This document shows, piece by piece, positions 1-6,827 of a stretch of 9,686 nucleotides of DNA (within the stretch, counting starts at the first letter, position 1; each line of letters opens with the position of its first letter). The DNA lies in NCBI GenBank assembly GCA_937880335.1, contig CALFLJ010000237.1, forward strand, positions 1 through 9,686. Reading direction: 5' to 3'. The notes under the pieces were generated by a model that saw only the letters and a list, made by a program, of their open reading frames with translations, was not told where the DNA came from and made no database searches. The DNA comes from an uncultured Succinatimonas sp. Its GTDB lineage: Bacteria > Pseudomonadota > Gammaproteobacteria > Enterobacterales > Succinivibrionaceae. Both the position numbers and the translations under genes were made by a program.

Positions 1-40
1 GTCCTTTTTTAGATTTTTATCAAAGCCTAATGTCCTTTGT

Positions 41-69
41 TTAAGAAATTTGCACCCAAGTTGTATAAT
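41..69 (+). promoter_or_regulatory. candidate sigma-70 promoter upstream of fliE
   Basis: TTAAGA at 41-46 (four of six matches to TTGACA) is separated by 17 bases from a perfect TATAAT at 64-69. Spacing is ideal. In DNA this AT-rich a good -10 match by chance is common, so this is only a candidate; if used, the leader would be roughly 100 bases long. Confidence 0.35.
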
Positions 70-109
70 AAACAAAGATGTTAAATTTAGTTTTAAGCTT
101 TTTTGTATC

Positions 110-125
110 TGGCATAGAAATTGAA
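110..125 (+). promoter_or_regulatory. candidate sigma-54 promoter of fliE
   Basis: TGGCATAGAAATTGAA fits the sigma-54 layout: GG at 111-112 and, ten bases later, the -12 element. TGGCA matches the -24 consensus fully, and TTG of the -12 TTGC is present, but the C is replaced by A (GA instead of GC). Transcription would begin near 135, leaving a leader of about 45 bases. Sigma-54 control of fliE operons is known in Vibrio and Pseudomonas, and a better sigma-54 site lies before fliK in this window, which supports the reading. The -12 mismatch keeps confidence moderate. Confidence 0.45.
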
Positions 126-168
126 ATAATCATTACAGCATAGTTTTTTTAGTCAAAATATTGACAGC

Positions 169-173
169 GGAGG
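169..173 (+). promoter_or_regulatory. fliE ribosome binding site (decides the start)
   Basis: GGAGG lies five bases before the ATG at 179. It makes that ATG the start and rules out the in-frame TTG at 161, which would place the Shine-Dalgarno sequence inside the gene. Confidence 0.85.
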
Positions 174-178
174 CGGTA

Positions 179-667
179 ATGATTTCAGGAATTTCAGGCA
201 ATACTTCCATTATGGCTGCATTGCAAAATATGCAAAAGCAAATGCAAGCTTTAAGCACTCAGGCTACCGCCAAGCCTTTTGATAATGTAGTAAATCCTCA
301 GGTACAAATTCCTAAAAGTCCTGAGATAAAGCCTAAGGATGAAAGTTCAGAGGCCTCATTTTCATCTATGCTTGAGGATGCCTATGCAGATGCAGTCTCT
401 ATGAATGAAAAGAAGACTGAAGAAATAAGCTGTGGCGATAAAATCGGTGCTTTTGAAAACATGCTAGGAGAGGCTTTTGATAACGTCAATATTTTGCAAA
501 ATACCTCAAGTGATCTGCAGACCCGTTTTGATTTAGGTGATAGATCAGTTACTCTTTCTGACGTAATGTTGGCATCTCAAAAATCAGGAATTTCCTTTGA
601 GGCTACATTACAGATAAGAAATAAATTACTTGAGGCTTATAGGACCATCTCTCAGATGACGGTTTAA
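179..667 (+). CDS. fliE: flagellar hook-basal body complex protein FliE
   Basis: FliE joins the MS ring to the proximal rod and is exported early by the flagellar type III apparatus. The C-terminal part (about residues 91-162) is a clear FliE domain: an F..ML.EAF helix, then RFDLGD, the VTLSDVM motif, and the end IRNKLLEAYRTISQM, matching the enterobacterial pattern VRNKL..AY..VMSMQV. The chosen ATG start gives 162 residues against about 104 in E. coli. The extra length is a 30-60 residue linker rich in Pro, Lys and Ser, plus a segment at 60-83 that looks like a weak copy of 91-114. It is the first gene of the operon, 20 bases before fliF, as in other Gammaproteobacteria. Identity rests on the C-terminal domain and the order of neighbours. 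Confidence 0.95.
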   Translation: MISGISGNTSIMAALQNMQKQMQALSTQATAKPFDNVVNPQVQIPKSPEIKPKDESSEASFSSMLEDAYADAVSMNEKKTEEISCGDKIGAFENMLGEAFDNVNILQNTSSDLQTRFDLGDRSVTLSDVMLASQKSGISFEATLQIRNKLLEAYRTISQMTV

Positions 668-687
668 GATAATAAAGGATAAAATTC

Positions 688-2544
688 ATGGCTGAAAATG
701 AATTTCCGCTTGCAGCTAATGCAAATAATTCATCTCAGGTAGTAGCTCAAACAAACAACGTCCAAGAAAGTAAAAATTATACAGAGGCTCTTGGAGCTGA
801 TACTGAGGATAAAAAGGCTTCAAAGGAGGAAGGCAATAGCAAGGCTAAAGGCCTTAAGGGCTTTTTTTCTGATAGGAAGAACTTGCATTATTTGATGCTT
901 TTAGGTTTAACCTTAATTTTCGCTACAGCCATTATCTTTGTAACTATGAGCTTTACCTCATCTTCAAGCAAAAGCTCAGTTACTGAACGTCAGCTAGGAT
1001 CCTATTCAGCTCAAGAGATTGGTAAGGTTTTAGATTTTCTCGATAATGAAGGTTTTGATTATCGTTTAGGACCTGAAAATTCTATTATTGTTTCAGCCGA
1101 TGAGTATTCGTCAATTACTGAGCTTATGCTACGAAAGGGAATAGCCTTACCTAATTCATCTTATGATGAAGGGGATGATATTCTTATGACTGATCAGGGC
1201 TTTGGTGTATCTCAAAGACTTGAAAGCGAGCGTATTAAGCATAGCCGTGAGATGCAATTAGCCCGTGCTATTGAGCGAATGGAGGGGGTTGAACACGCTA
1301 CAGTTCTTTTGGCTATACCAAGAGAAAATGTTTTTGCTCGCCAAAAGAATAGGCCTAGTGCAGCAGTTGTTGTAACCTTGCGCAACAATGCTTATTTAAG
1401 TCCTGAGAATGTAAATTCAATCCGTTTTATGGTTGCATCCTCAGTTCATAATCTTTTATCTAAGGATGTTACAGTAACTGATCAGCATGGCAGACAGCTA
1501 AGTGCCCAGTCAAGTCAAAATACAGCTGAAAATAAACTACAAAGGGAGTTTGAGCTTAGAACTATGCGCGAGGCTCAATATCGCGATAAGCTTGATTCTA
1601 TTTTAGCTCCCATGTTAGGCATCGGTAATTATTCATCTGAGGTTGATGTTACTTTAGATACAACAACTCAAGAGGAAACCTCGCAACTTTACAATCCAGA
1701 TAATCAAGCTGTGCGCTCTGAAACTTTAAAAGAGGAGCAAGGGGGCGAGAATAAAGGTACCCCTTACGGCGTGCCTGGCTCTCTGTCAAATCAGCCTCCT
1801 GCAAATGCGACAATACCTCAGCAGCTTAAAGATGGAACTGCTACAGGCCAAAATGAACAGTTAAGCAATAGTCGTCAAAGCCGAGAGGCTGTGCGTAATT
1901 ATGAGGTTGATACTACGGTACGTCATACTGTAAGGCCTTCAAATGTAGTATCTCGACTTACAGTATCTGTTGCAGTTGATTATGTCAGAAAAGAAACTCC
2001 AGATGGAGCTGTAGTTTACGAGCCTCGTCCTCAATCAGATTTAGATAAAATTGCAGATCTTGTCCGTGGTGGCTTAGGCCTTGATGAAAGACGTGGGGAT
2101 TTTGTGCATGTTGAGACTGTATCTTTTCCACATACAGATGCCCATCCTCCAATCCCCTGGTATGAGCAGGAGTTCTTCTATCGCTTAATTCGCATAGGTG
2201 GAGCGGTTTTAGTAATTTTAATTTTGATTATCTTTGTCATAAGACCTATGCTCAATCGTCTCCTTAAGCGTGAAGAGAGTGAGGTTGAAAATATTGATAC
2301 AGATGAGCTTGATGATCAGTCAGCCTTAGAGGGGGATGATGATCTTGACCTAATAGCTCGTGATAATGAACTTGCCAATCAGGTTTATTCTATTAATAAT
2401 GACGGAGGTATTGAGCTGCCAAACTTACGAAAGGAGGCTGATTTATTAAAAGCTGTTCGTACATTGGCATCTAATGAGCCTCAACTGACATCAGAGGTTA
2501 TTAAGGATTGGTTAATGTCCGATCTTAATAAGGAAAATAGATAG
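688..2544 (+). CDS. fliF: flagellar MS-ring protein FliF
   Basis: FliF assembles into the inner-membrane MS ring, the base on which export gate, rod and C ring are built. Two membrane segments are visible at about residues 67-88 and 499-518, bracketing the periplasmic ring-building part (YscJ/FliF-type domain near 95-270, FliF C domain near 290-485, including a YNPDNQAVRSE stretch typical of the family). After the second membrane segment comes a strongly acidic stretch (about 528-560) and then the FliG-binding tail LLKAVRTLASNEPQLTSEVI near 587-606. Length is 618 residues, against 552 in E. coli; the N-terminal cytoplasmic part before the first membrane segment is about 66 residues, some 40 longer than in E. 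coli. AAAGGA at 674-679 lies eight bases before the ATG. fliG starts eight bases after the stop. Confidence 0.98.
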   Translation: MAENEFPLAANANNSSQVVAQTNNVQESKNYTEALGADTEDKKASKEEGNSKAKGLKGFFSDRKNLHYLMLLGLTLIFATAIIFVTMSFTSSSSKSSVTERQLGSYSAQEIGKVLDFLDNEGFDYRLGPENSIIVSADEYSSITELMLRKGIALPNSSYDEGDDILMTDQGFGVSQRLESERIKHSREMQLARAIERMEGVEHATVLLAIPRENVFARQKNRPSAAVVVTLRNNAYLSPENVNSIRFMVASSVHNLLSKDVTVTDQHGRQLSAQSSQNTAENKLQREFELRTMREAQYRDKLDSILAPMLGIGNYSSEVDVTLDTTTQEETSQLYNPDNQAVRSETLKEEQGGENKGTPYGVPGSLSNQPPANATIPQQLKDGTATGQNEQLSNSRQSREAVRNYEVDTTVRHTVRPSNVVSRLTVSVAVDYVRKETPDGAVVYEPRPQSDLDKIADLVRGGLGLDERRGDFVHVETVSFPHTDAHPPIPWYEQEFFYRLIRIGGAVLVILILIIFVIRPMLNRLLKREESEVENIDTDELDDQSALEGDDDLDLIARDNELANQVYSINNDGGIELPNLRKEADLLKAVRTLASNEPQLTSEVIKDWLMSDLNKENR

Positions 2545-2552
2545 GAGCATTT

Positions 2553-3677
2553 ATGTCCGATAACACAGATGATACATCCTTAGTGGCCATGGGGGGAAAT
2601 GATAAAAAGTCTTTAATGCCTATGGCATCAAACAATGTGGGGGCTTTAGAACTTACAGACGACGAGAAAAGTGCCCTAAACAAAATGTCAGGTTTAGATA
2701 AGGCTGTTTTATTGATGTTATCTTTATCTGAGGAAGATGCAGCCCAGATTTTCCGTAATCTTGAACCTAAGCAGGTTCAGCGTTTAGGTGTGAGAATGAG
2801 CGAGGTGGCAAATTTCTCACAAGCTCAGGTAAATGCTGTACATAAGAGTTTTTTAACTGATGTAACCAAGCATTCTAACCTAGGTTTAGGTAATAGTGAC
2901 TTTGTCCGACATGCTTTAGTTTCAGCTTTGGGAACTGAGAAAGCAAATAATTTAATAGAACAGATTTCCCTAGGCACAGGTTCCCGTGGACTTGATTCTT
3001 TAAAGTGGATGGATGCTCGACAGGTTGCAACTATTATTCAGCATGAACATCCTCAGATTCAAACTATTGTGCTTTCTTATCTTGATCCTGAGCAAAGTGC
3101 AGAAATTTTATCGCAATTCCCTGAGCCTGTGCGTCTTGATCTCATTATGCGTATTGCAACATTAGAGGAAGTACAGCCTGCAGCTTTACAGGAATTAAAC
3201 GAGATTATGGAAAAACAATTTGCAGGTGCGGCAGGTTCTCAAAGTGCTAAGATTGGTGGCCTTAAGAGTGCAGCTGATATTATGAACTATCTAGATAGTG
3301 CCACTGAAACTAAGCTTATGGATGCAATTAGAGCCCAAGATAAGGAGATGAGTGCCACCATTCAAGATCTCATGTTTGTATTTGAAAACTTAGCTACAGT
3401 AGATGATCGTTCTGTTCAAACTCTTTTACGTGATGTGCCATCGGATGTTTTACAAAAGGCCTTAAAAGGTGCAGACGATACTCTTAAAGATAAGTTCTTT
3501 AAGAATATGTCAAGCCGTGCTGCAGACTCTTTACGTGAAGATCTTGCTGCTATGGGACCTACTAAGCTTTCTGATGTTGAAGCAGCTCAAAAGGAGATTT
3601 TAGCTATAGCTCATAGGTTAGCTGAATCTGGGGCCATTATGCTTACCCGTGCTGGCGCAAATAATGACTTTATTTAA
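2553..3677 (+). CDS. fliG: flagellar motor switch protein FliG
   Basis: FliG is the C-ring protein that binds FliF, FliM and the stator MotA, and produces torque. Visible landmarks: an N-terminal domain beginning near residue 45 (SGLDKAVLLMLSLSEEDAA), the EHPQ motif at 165-168, the PAA motif at 209-211 linked to rotation bias, and the C-terminal torque helix. Aligned by eye to E. coli K264, R281, D288, D289 and R297, the residues are K305, R322, E329, D330 and K338, so every charge is kept. Length is 374 residues against about 331 in E. coli; nearly all the excess is a 42-residue polar N-terminal extension. The start is supported by AGGAG at 2543-2547, five bases away and overlapping the fliF stop, whereas internal Met45 has no ribosome binding site. 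Confidence 0.98.
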   Translation: MSDNTDDTSLVAMGGNDKKSLMPMASNNVGALELTDDEKSALNKMSGLDKAVLLMLSLSEEDAAQIFRNLEPKQVQRLGVRMSEVANFSQAQVNAVHKSFLTDVTKHSNLGLGNSDFVRHALVSALGTEKANNLIEQISLGTGSRGLDSLKWMDARQVATIIQHEHPQIQTIVLSYLDPEQSAEILSQFPEPVRLDLIMRIATLEEVQPAALQELNEIMEKQFAGAAGSQSAKIGGLKSAADIMNYLDSATETKLMDAIRAQDKEMSATIQDLMFVFENLATVDDRSVQTLLRDVPSDVLQKALKGADDTLKDKFFKNMSSRAADSLREDLAAMGPTKLSDVEAAQKEILAIAHRLAESGAIMLTRAGANNDFI

Positions 3678-3687
3678 GGATTAGGCT

Positions 3688-4785
3688 ATGTCACAAAATA
3701 AACGTGATTATAACAAGGAATTAAATGCATCTTTTTGCGAGACGCAAAACGATATTATTGAGCCATATCCTAATTTTTTACAAAAGAATGAAGAAATTCC
3801 AAAGATTAGAGTAATAAAGGATGATAATTTTGATATTAAGTCCTGGCCTATGATGGACGATAGCGATGATAATCTAACTAATGCCTTAGGTTATCCCCTT
3901 TTTGGTGGTAAAAAGATTGAAGAAGAAAGAGAAGAAAGAGAAGAAAGAGAAGATCTTGAGCCTGAGGCTGACAGTGAAGCGGAGGAGATAGTAAAAAGTC
4001 CTGTAGTAGGTCCTACAGTTGCAGAGCTTGAGCAAATCACAGAGGATGCCTTTAATAAAGGCTTTAGTGAGGGAAAAAGCAAAGGATTTGCCCAAGGTCT
4101 TTTAGATGGTAAAGAACAAGGCCATGAGGAAGGGGTAAATTTAGGACGTCAAGAGGGACAGAAGTTAGGCTATGATGATGGTTATAAGGCCGGCTTTGAA
4201 AAAGGACAGCAGGAAGGATTCAATCAGGGCAATGCTCAAGGTTTGCAAAATGGGGAGCAAGTTGTAAGTGCACAAGTACAAAGATTTAGGCATTTAGCAG
4301 ATGCTCTGGCAAGTCCTTTGCGTAATCTTGATGAAGAGGTTTTAGACGAATTGGTCTATATGGTCTCAAGATTATGTAAGGTAATCCTAAAGGAGTATTT
4401 ACCACTAAGCGAGGATACTCTGAAAGCTACAATTCTAAAAGCTACAAGCTTGCTTGCACAAAATGGAAAAGGAGCAAGTCTTGAATTTAATCCAGATGAT
4501 TTATCTGTTGCCATCTCCTGTATAGGTCGTGAATATATGCAGGCGCAAAAGTGGCAGTTTACCGAAAATCCTGAATTAAGCCCAGGAGATGTAAAAGTTG
4601 TTTTGGGAAAATCTCAAATAAAAATCCTATCACAAGAGCGTATAGACGAACTTTTAGAGAAGTTTTTGCTAAATGCTAAAGCCGCAAAGCAACATGATGA
4701 AAAAACTACTGGTGTAGATATAAATGCAGATAATGAGGATAAAGACCTCAAAGCCTTAGAGCCTGATAATCAAGAAATAGTTTAA
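3688..4785 (+). CDS. fliH: flagellar export ATPase regulator FliH
   Basis: FliH is a dimeric stalk protein that holds and restrains the FliI ATPase and ties it to the C ring, equivalent to the peripheral stalk of F/V ATPases. The identifying feature is an unbroken series of GxxxG repeats, A121 followed by glycines every fourth residue from G125 to G189. The C-terminal domain (about 195-325) matches FliH/YscL, with LSPGDVKVV near 297-305. Length is 365 residues against about 230 in E. coli. The excess is an acidic N-terminal part (1-120), including three EER repeats at 79-87, and an acidic tail after about 333. The two N-terminal tryptophans that Salmonella FliH uses to bind FliN and FlhA are absent; the only candidate is W53 in KSWPMMDD. 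AAGGA at 3676-3680 precedes the ATG by seven bases. Position between fliG and fliI confirms the call. Confidence 0.95.
   Translation: MSQNKRDYNKELNASFCETQNDIIEPYPNFLQKNEEIPKIRVIKDDNFDIKSWPMMDDSDDNLTNALGYPLFGGKKIEEEREEREEREDLEPEADSEAEEIVKSPVVGPTVAELEQITEDAFNKGFSEGKSKGFAQGLLDGKEQGHEEGVNLGRQEGQKLGYDDGYKAGFEKGQQEGFNQGNAQGLQNGEQVVSAQVQRFRHLADALASPLRNLDEEVLDELVYMVSRLCKVILKEYLPLSEDTLKATILKATSLLAQNGKGASLEFNPDDLSVAISCIGREYMQAQKWQFTENPELSPGDVKVVLGKSQIKILSQERIDELLEKFLLNAKAAKQHDEKTTGVDINADNEDKDLKALEPDNQEIV
3922..3948 (+). repeat. three perfect 9-bp tandem repeats in fliH
   Basis: GAAGAAAGA occurs three times head to tail (3922-3930, 3931-3939, 3940-3948), followed by a GAAGA partial copy. Each unit encodes Glu-Glu-Arg. 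Since the unit is nine bases, gain or loss of a copy by slippage would keep the reading frame and only lengthen or shorten the charged linker. Confidence 0.9.
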
Positions 4786-4818
4786 ACCAAAAGATCATAA
4801 AGATCCTAAACAAGATTT

Positions 4819-6198
4819 ATGAATGAGCTTTTAAAATCTCTTAGAGAGATTGAATTACCTAAACAAGAAAGTGATCCTGTAATTTGCGGTAAGCTTACGC
4901 GTGTAGTAGGCCTGACCTTAGAGGCTTGCGGTCTTAAAGTACCTCTTGGTACAAGCTGTCAAATAAATACTGTCCAAGGCCCTATGTCAGCTGAGGTGGT
5001 AGGATTTGATGGAGAATTGACTTTTTTAATGCCAACCGATGAGATTATCGGAGTACAAAGTGGAGATGAGGTTATACCTGTAAGTGGTAAGGAGAATTAT
5101 CCTTATGGTATGCATCTTTTAGGTAGGGTTTTAGATGGTATTGGAAAACCCATAGATGGCTTAGGTCCGTTAGTAAGTTCGGACAAACCGTATTTTCCCA
5201 AAAAAGTAAATCCAATGTCGCGTCGTCCTATCCATGAGCCTTTAGATGTTGGTGTAAGGGCTATTAACGCTCTTTTAACCATAGGTGAAGGTCAAAGAAT
5301 GGGACTTTTTGCAGGTTCTGGTGTAGGTAAGTCTGTGCTTTTGGGCATGATGACTCGAGGCACAGTAGCTGACGTTGTAGTTGTCGGGTTAATAGGTGAA
5401 CGTGGTCGAGAGGTACTGGAGTTCATAAATGATATCTTAGGTGAGGAGGGTCGTCAGAGAGCTGTTGTCATTGCAGCTCCTGCAGATGCCTCTCCTCTTA
5501 TGCGTTTAAAGGGCTGTGAGACGACATTGTCAATTGCAGAATACTTTCGAGATCGCGGACTTAAAGTTTTACTTTTGATCGATTCGCTTACTCGTTATGC
5601 TATGGCGCAACGTGAAATCGCTCTTGCAGTAGGTGAGCCTCCTGCAACTAAAGGTTATCCTCCTTCTGTTTTTGCAAGATTACCAGCCTTAGTAGAAAGA
5701 GCCGGCATGGGGGGAAGGGATCAGGGATCTATTACTGCGTTTTTTACTGTTTTAGTTGAGGGAGATGATCTACAAGATCCAATTGCAGATTCAGCTCGTG
5801 CTATTTTAGATGGCCACATTGTTTTATCAAGAAATTTAGCTGACAGTGGTCATTTTCCTGCAATTGATGTGGAAAAATCTGTAAGTCGTGTTATGCCTGC
5901 TGTAGTTTCAGCAGAACATTTGATGATGGCTCGAACCATAAGGCAGTGTTTAGCTCAATATACGCAAAGTCGTGAGTTAATTCAGATAGGAGCTTACCAA
6001 AAAGGTTCAGATCCTGCAGTTGATCAGGCGATTATGATAAAACCTCATATTGATGAATTTACTCAACAAGGAATGAAGGAGATCATAAGTTATCAGAAAT
6101 CTTTGCAGCAGTTGCAGGGAATAGCTCAAATTCTAATTGATGATGCACAAAAGAAGATGCAGGCTCTAACTGGCCTTAAAAATCAAAACAAACAATAG
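4819..6198 (+). CDS. fliI: flagellum-specific export ATPase FliI
   Basis: FliI is the hexameric ATPase of flagellar type III export, related to F1 beta and to InvC/YscN, working at the membrane with FliH and FliJ. The Walker A loop AGSGVGKS is at 165-172 (catalytic Lys171), GERGRE at 193-198 carries the catalytic glutamate E194, Walker B is LLLIDS with D255, and the arginine finger is R357 in SVSRVMP. With a constant offset of 17 these match Salmonella K188, E211, D272 and R374. The family stretch GYPPSVFARLPALVERAG begins at 279. Length (459) is normal. The start lies 33 bases after fliH, the widest gap within fliEFGHIJ, and no Shine-Dalgarno sequence can be recognised before it, although no alternative start gives a better protein. 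Confidence 0.98.
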   Translation: MNELLKSLREIELPKQESDPVICGKLTRVVGLTLEACGLKVPLGTSCQINTVQGPMSAEVVGFDGELTFLMPTDEIIGVQSGDEVIPVSGKENYPYGMHLLGRVLDGIGKPIDGLGPLVSSDKPYFPKKVNPMSRRPIHEPLDVGVRAINALLTIGEGQRMGLFAGSGVGKSVLLGMMTRGTVADVVVVGLIGERGREVLEFINDILGEEGRQRAVVIAAPADASPLMRLKGCETTLSIAEYFRDRGLKVLLLIDSLTRYAMAQREIALAVGEPPATKGYPPSVFARLPALVERAGMGGRDQGSITAFFTVLVEGDDLQDPIADSARAILDGHIVLSRNLADSGHFPAIDVEKSVSRVMPAVVSAEHLMMARTIRQCLAQYTQSRELIQIGAYQKGSDPAVDQAIMIKPHIDEFTQQGMKEIISYQKSLQQLQGIAQILIDDAQKKMQALTGLKNQNKQ

Positions 6199-6214
6199 TT
6201 GCTAGGTCTTAAGT

Positions 6215-6658
6215 ATGTCAAGTCTTGATTTGGTTTTAAAGCTAAGATCTAAAAAAGAGGAAGAGGCTTTTTCTGATTATGGAAAGGCTAAAAGTAAACT
6301 TGAGCTTTTCATTCAAAAACTTAATCAGCTGCGCGATTTTAAATCCACATATATTCAAGAGATGCAAACTAAGTCTCAATCTAATCTAAATATGCAAACC
6401 TATTTATCTTATCAGACTTTTATTACTAAACTTGAGAGTATTGAGGAGCAACAGGCAGATATTAGGTTAAAGCTTGAAAATGAGGTGAGCTACAAGCATC
6501 AGCTTTATCTTAAAGCAAGGCAAGAGCGAAAAATAATCGAGGAACTTATTGCCAGACAAAAACGAGATGCAATGTTAAAACAAGCAAAAGTAGAACAAAA
6601 GCTTGCAGATGAATTAGTTTCTGTAAAATTTGCTCAAAAGCTCACTGAAAGAGAATGA
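6215..6658 (+). CDS. fliJ: flagellar export protein FliJ
   Basis: FliJ is the small coiled-coil stalk of the export ATPase, comparable to the gamma subunit of F1; it sits in the FliI ring and contacts FlhA. The 147 residues are the same length as in E. coli. The sequence is almost entirely two long, charged helices (about 10-60 and 65-140) with no glycine after residue 23 and no proline. Residues near Q38, F42 and Y46 and near F69, L73 and I76 fall where the FlhA-contact surface of Salmonella FliJ lies, but that alignment is by eye. The only Shine-Dalgarno candidate is AGG at 6204-6206, weak. It follows fliI by 16 bases and is the last gene before the 275-base gap. Sequence conservation in this family is low, so gene order carries part of the call. 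Confidence 0.93.
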   Translation: MSSLDLVLKLRSKKEEEAFSDYGKAKSKLELFIQKLNQLRDFKSTYIQEMQTKSQSNLNMQTYLSYQTFITKLESIEEQQADIRLKLENEVSYKHQLYLKARQERKIIEELIARQKRDAMLKQAKVEQKLADELVSVKFAQKLTERE

Positions 6659-6675
6659 AACGCTAATAAATTTAT

Positions 6676-6705
6676 ATGACATGATTTGTAGAATATTTAT
6701 ATAAT
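6676..6705 (+). promoter_or_regulatory. candidate sigma-70 promoter after fliJ
   Basis: ATGACA at 6676-6681 (five of six to TTGACA), an 18-base spacer and a perfect TATAAT at 6700-6705. Transcription would start near 6712 and run into the hairpin at 6755-6780. The match is good, yet the surrounding sequence is extremely AT-rich, so a chance match is quite possible. Confidence 0.35.
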
Positions 6706-6754
6706 TTGTATAAATCTGAGAATTGCCTTCGCTAATCTAAGAATATAATAAAAA

Positions 6755-6780
6755 TAAGTGCCTCCTTTGTGAGGCGCTTA
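6755..6780. terminator. hairpin between fliJ and fliK, probable terminator
   Basis: TAAGTGCCTC (6755-6764), a six-base loop CTTTGT and GAGGCGCTTA (6771-6780) form a ten-pair stem with one G-U pair. It lies about 97 bases after the fliJ stop and before the fliK promoter candidate, where an end to the fliEFGHIJ transcript would be expected. The + strand sequence after the stem has no proper T run (AATAATTC), while on the - strand the stem is followed by ATTTTTATTATA. It is therefore a textbook terminator only for the - strand, and weak or Rho-assisted at best for fliJ. Confidence 0.5.
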
Positions 6781-6827
6781 ATAATTCAAATATTAAATTA
6801 CACACTTCACAGTATAAATAAATATCT

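Larger units (their letters stand above)
1..178 (+). other. fliE upstream leader region
   Basis: No gene is visible here. The first ten bases end in a six-T run, which could be the tail of a terminator belonging to an upstream gene outside the window, but the stem cannot be seen. The rest is AT-rich and holds two promoter candidates, listed separately, and the fliE ribosome binding site. The 7-base string GTCCTTT occurs at the very start and again at 32-38; I attach no function to it. Confidence 0.6.

Noticed and set aside
161..178. TTG at 161 as the start of fliE
   Set aside because: The Shine-Dalgarno GGAGG at 169-173 lies inside this extension and is correctly spaced for the ATG at 179; MISGISG is also a normal FliE start.
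2465..2480. Sigma-54-like TTGGCA with GC ten bases later, inside the end of fliF
   Set aside because: The -12 element reads GAGC instead of TTGC, it is within coding sequence, and fliG follows fliF by eight bases in an obvious operon.
3886..4095. Two overlapping - strand open frames opposite fliH
   Set aside because: They arise from the Glu/Gly/Lys-rich repeats of fliH read backwards, giving Phe/Leu/Ser-rich translations with no ribosome binding site.
6685..6708. Tiny frame beginning ATGATTTGT in the fliJ-fliK gap
   Set aside because: Seven codons, no ribosome binding site, overlaps the promoter candidate.
6711..6738. Sigma-28-like TAAA and GCTAATCT after fliJ
   Set aside because: Only about half of the -10 positions match GCCGATAA and the spacing is one base too long.
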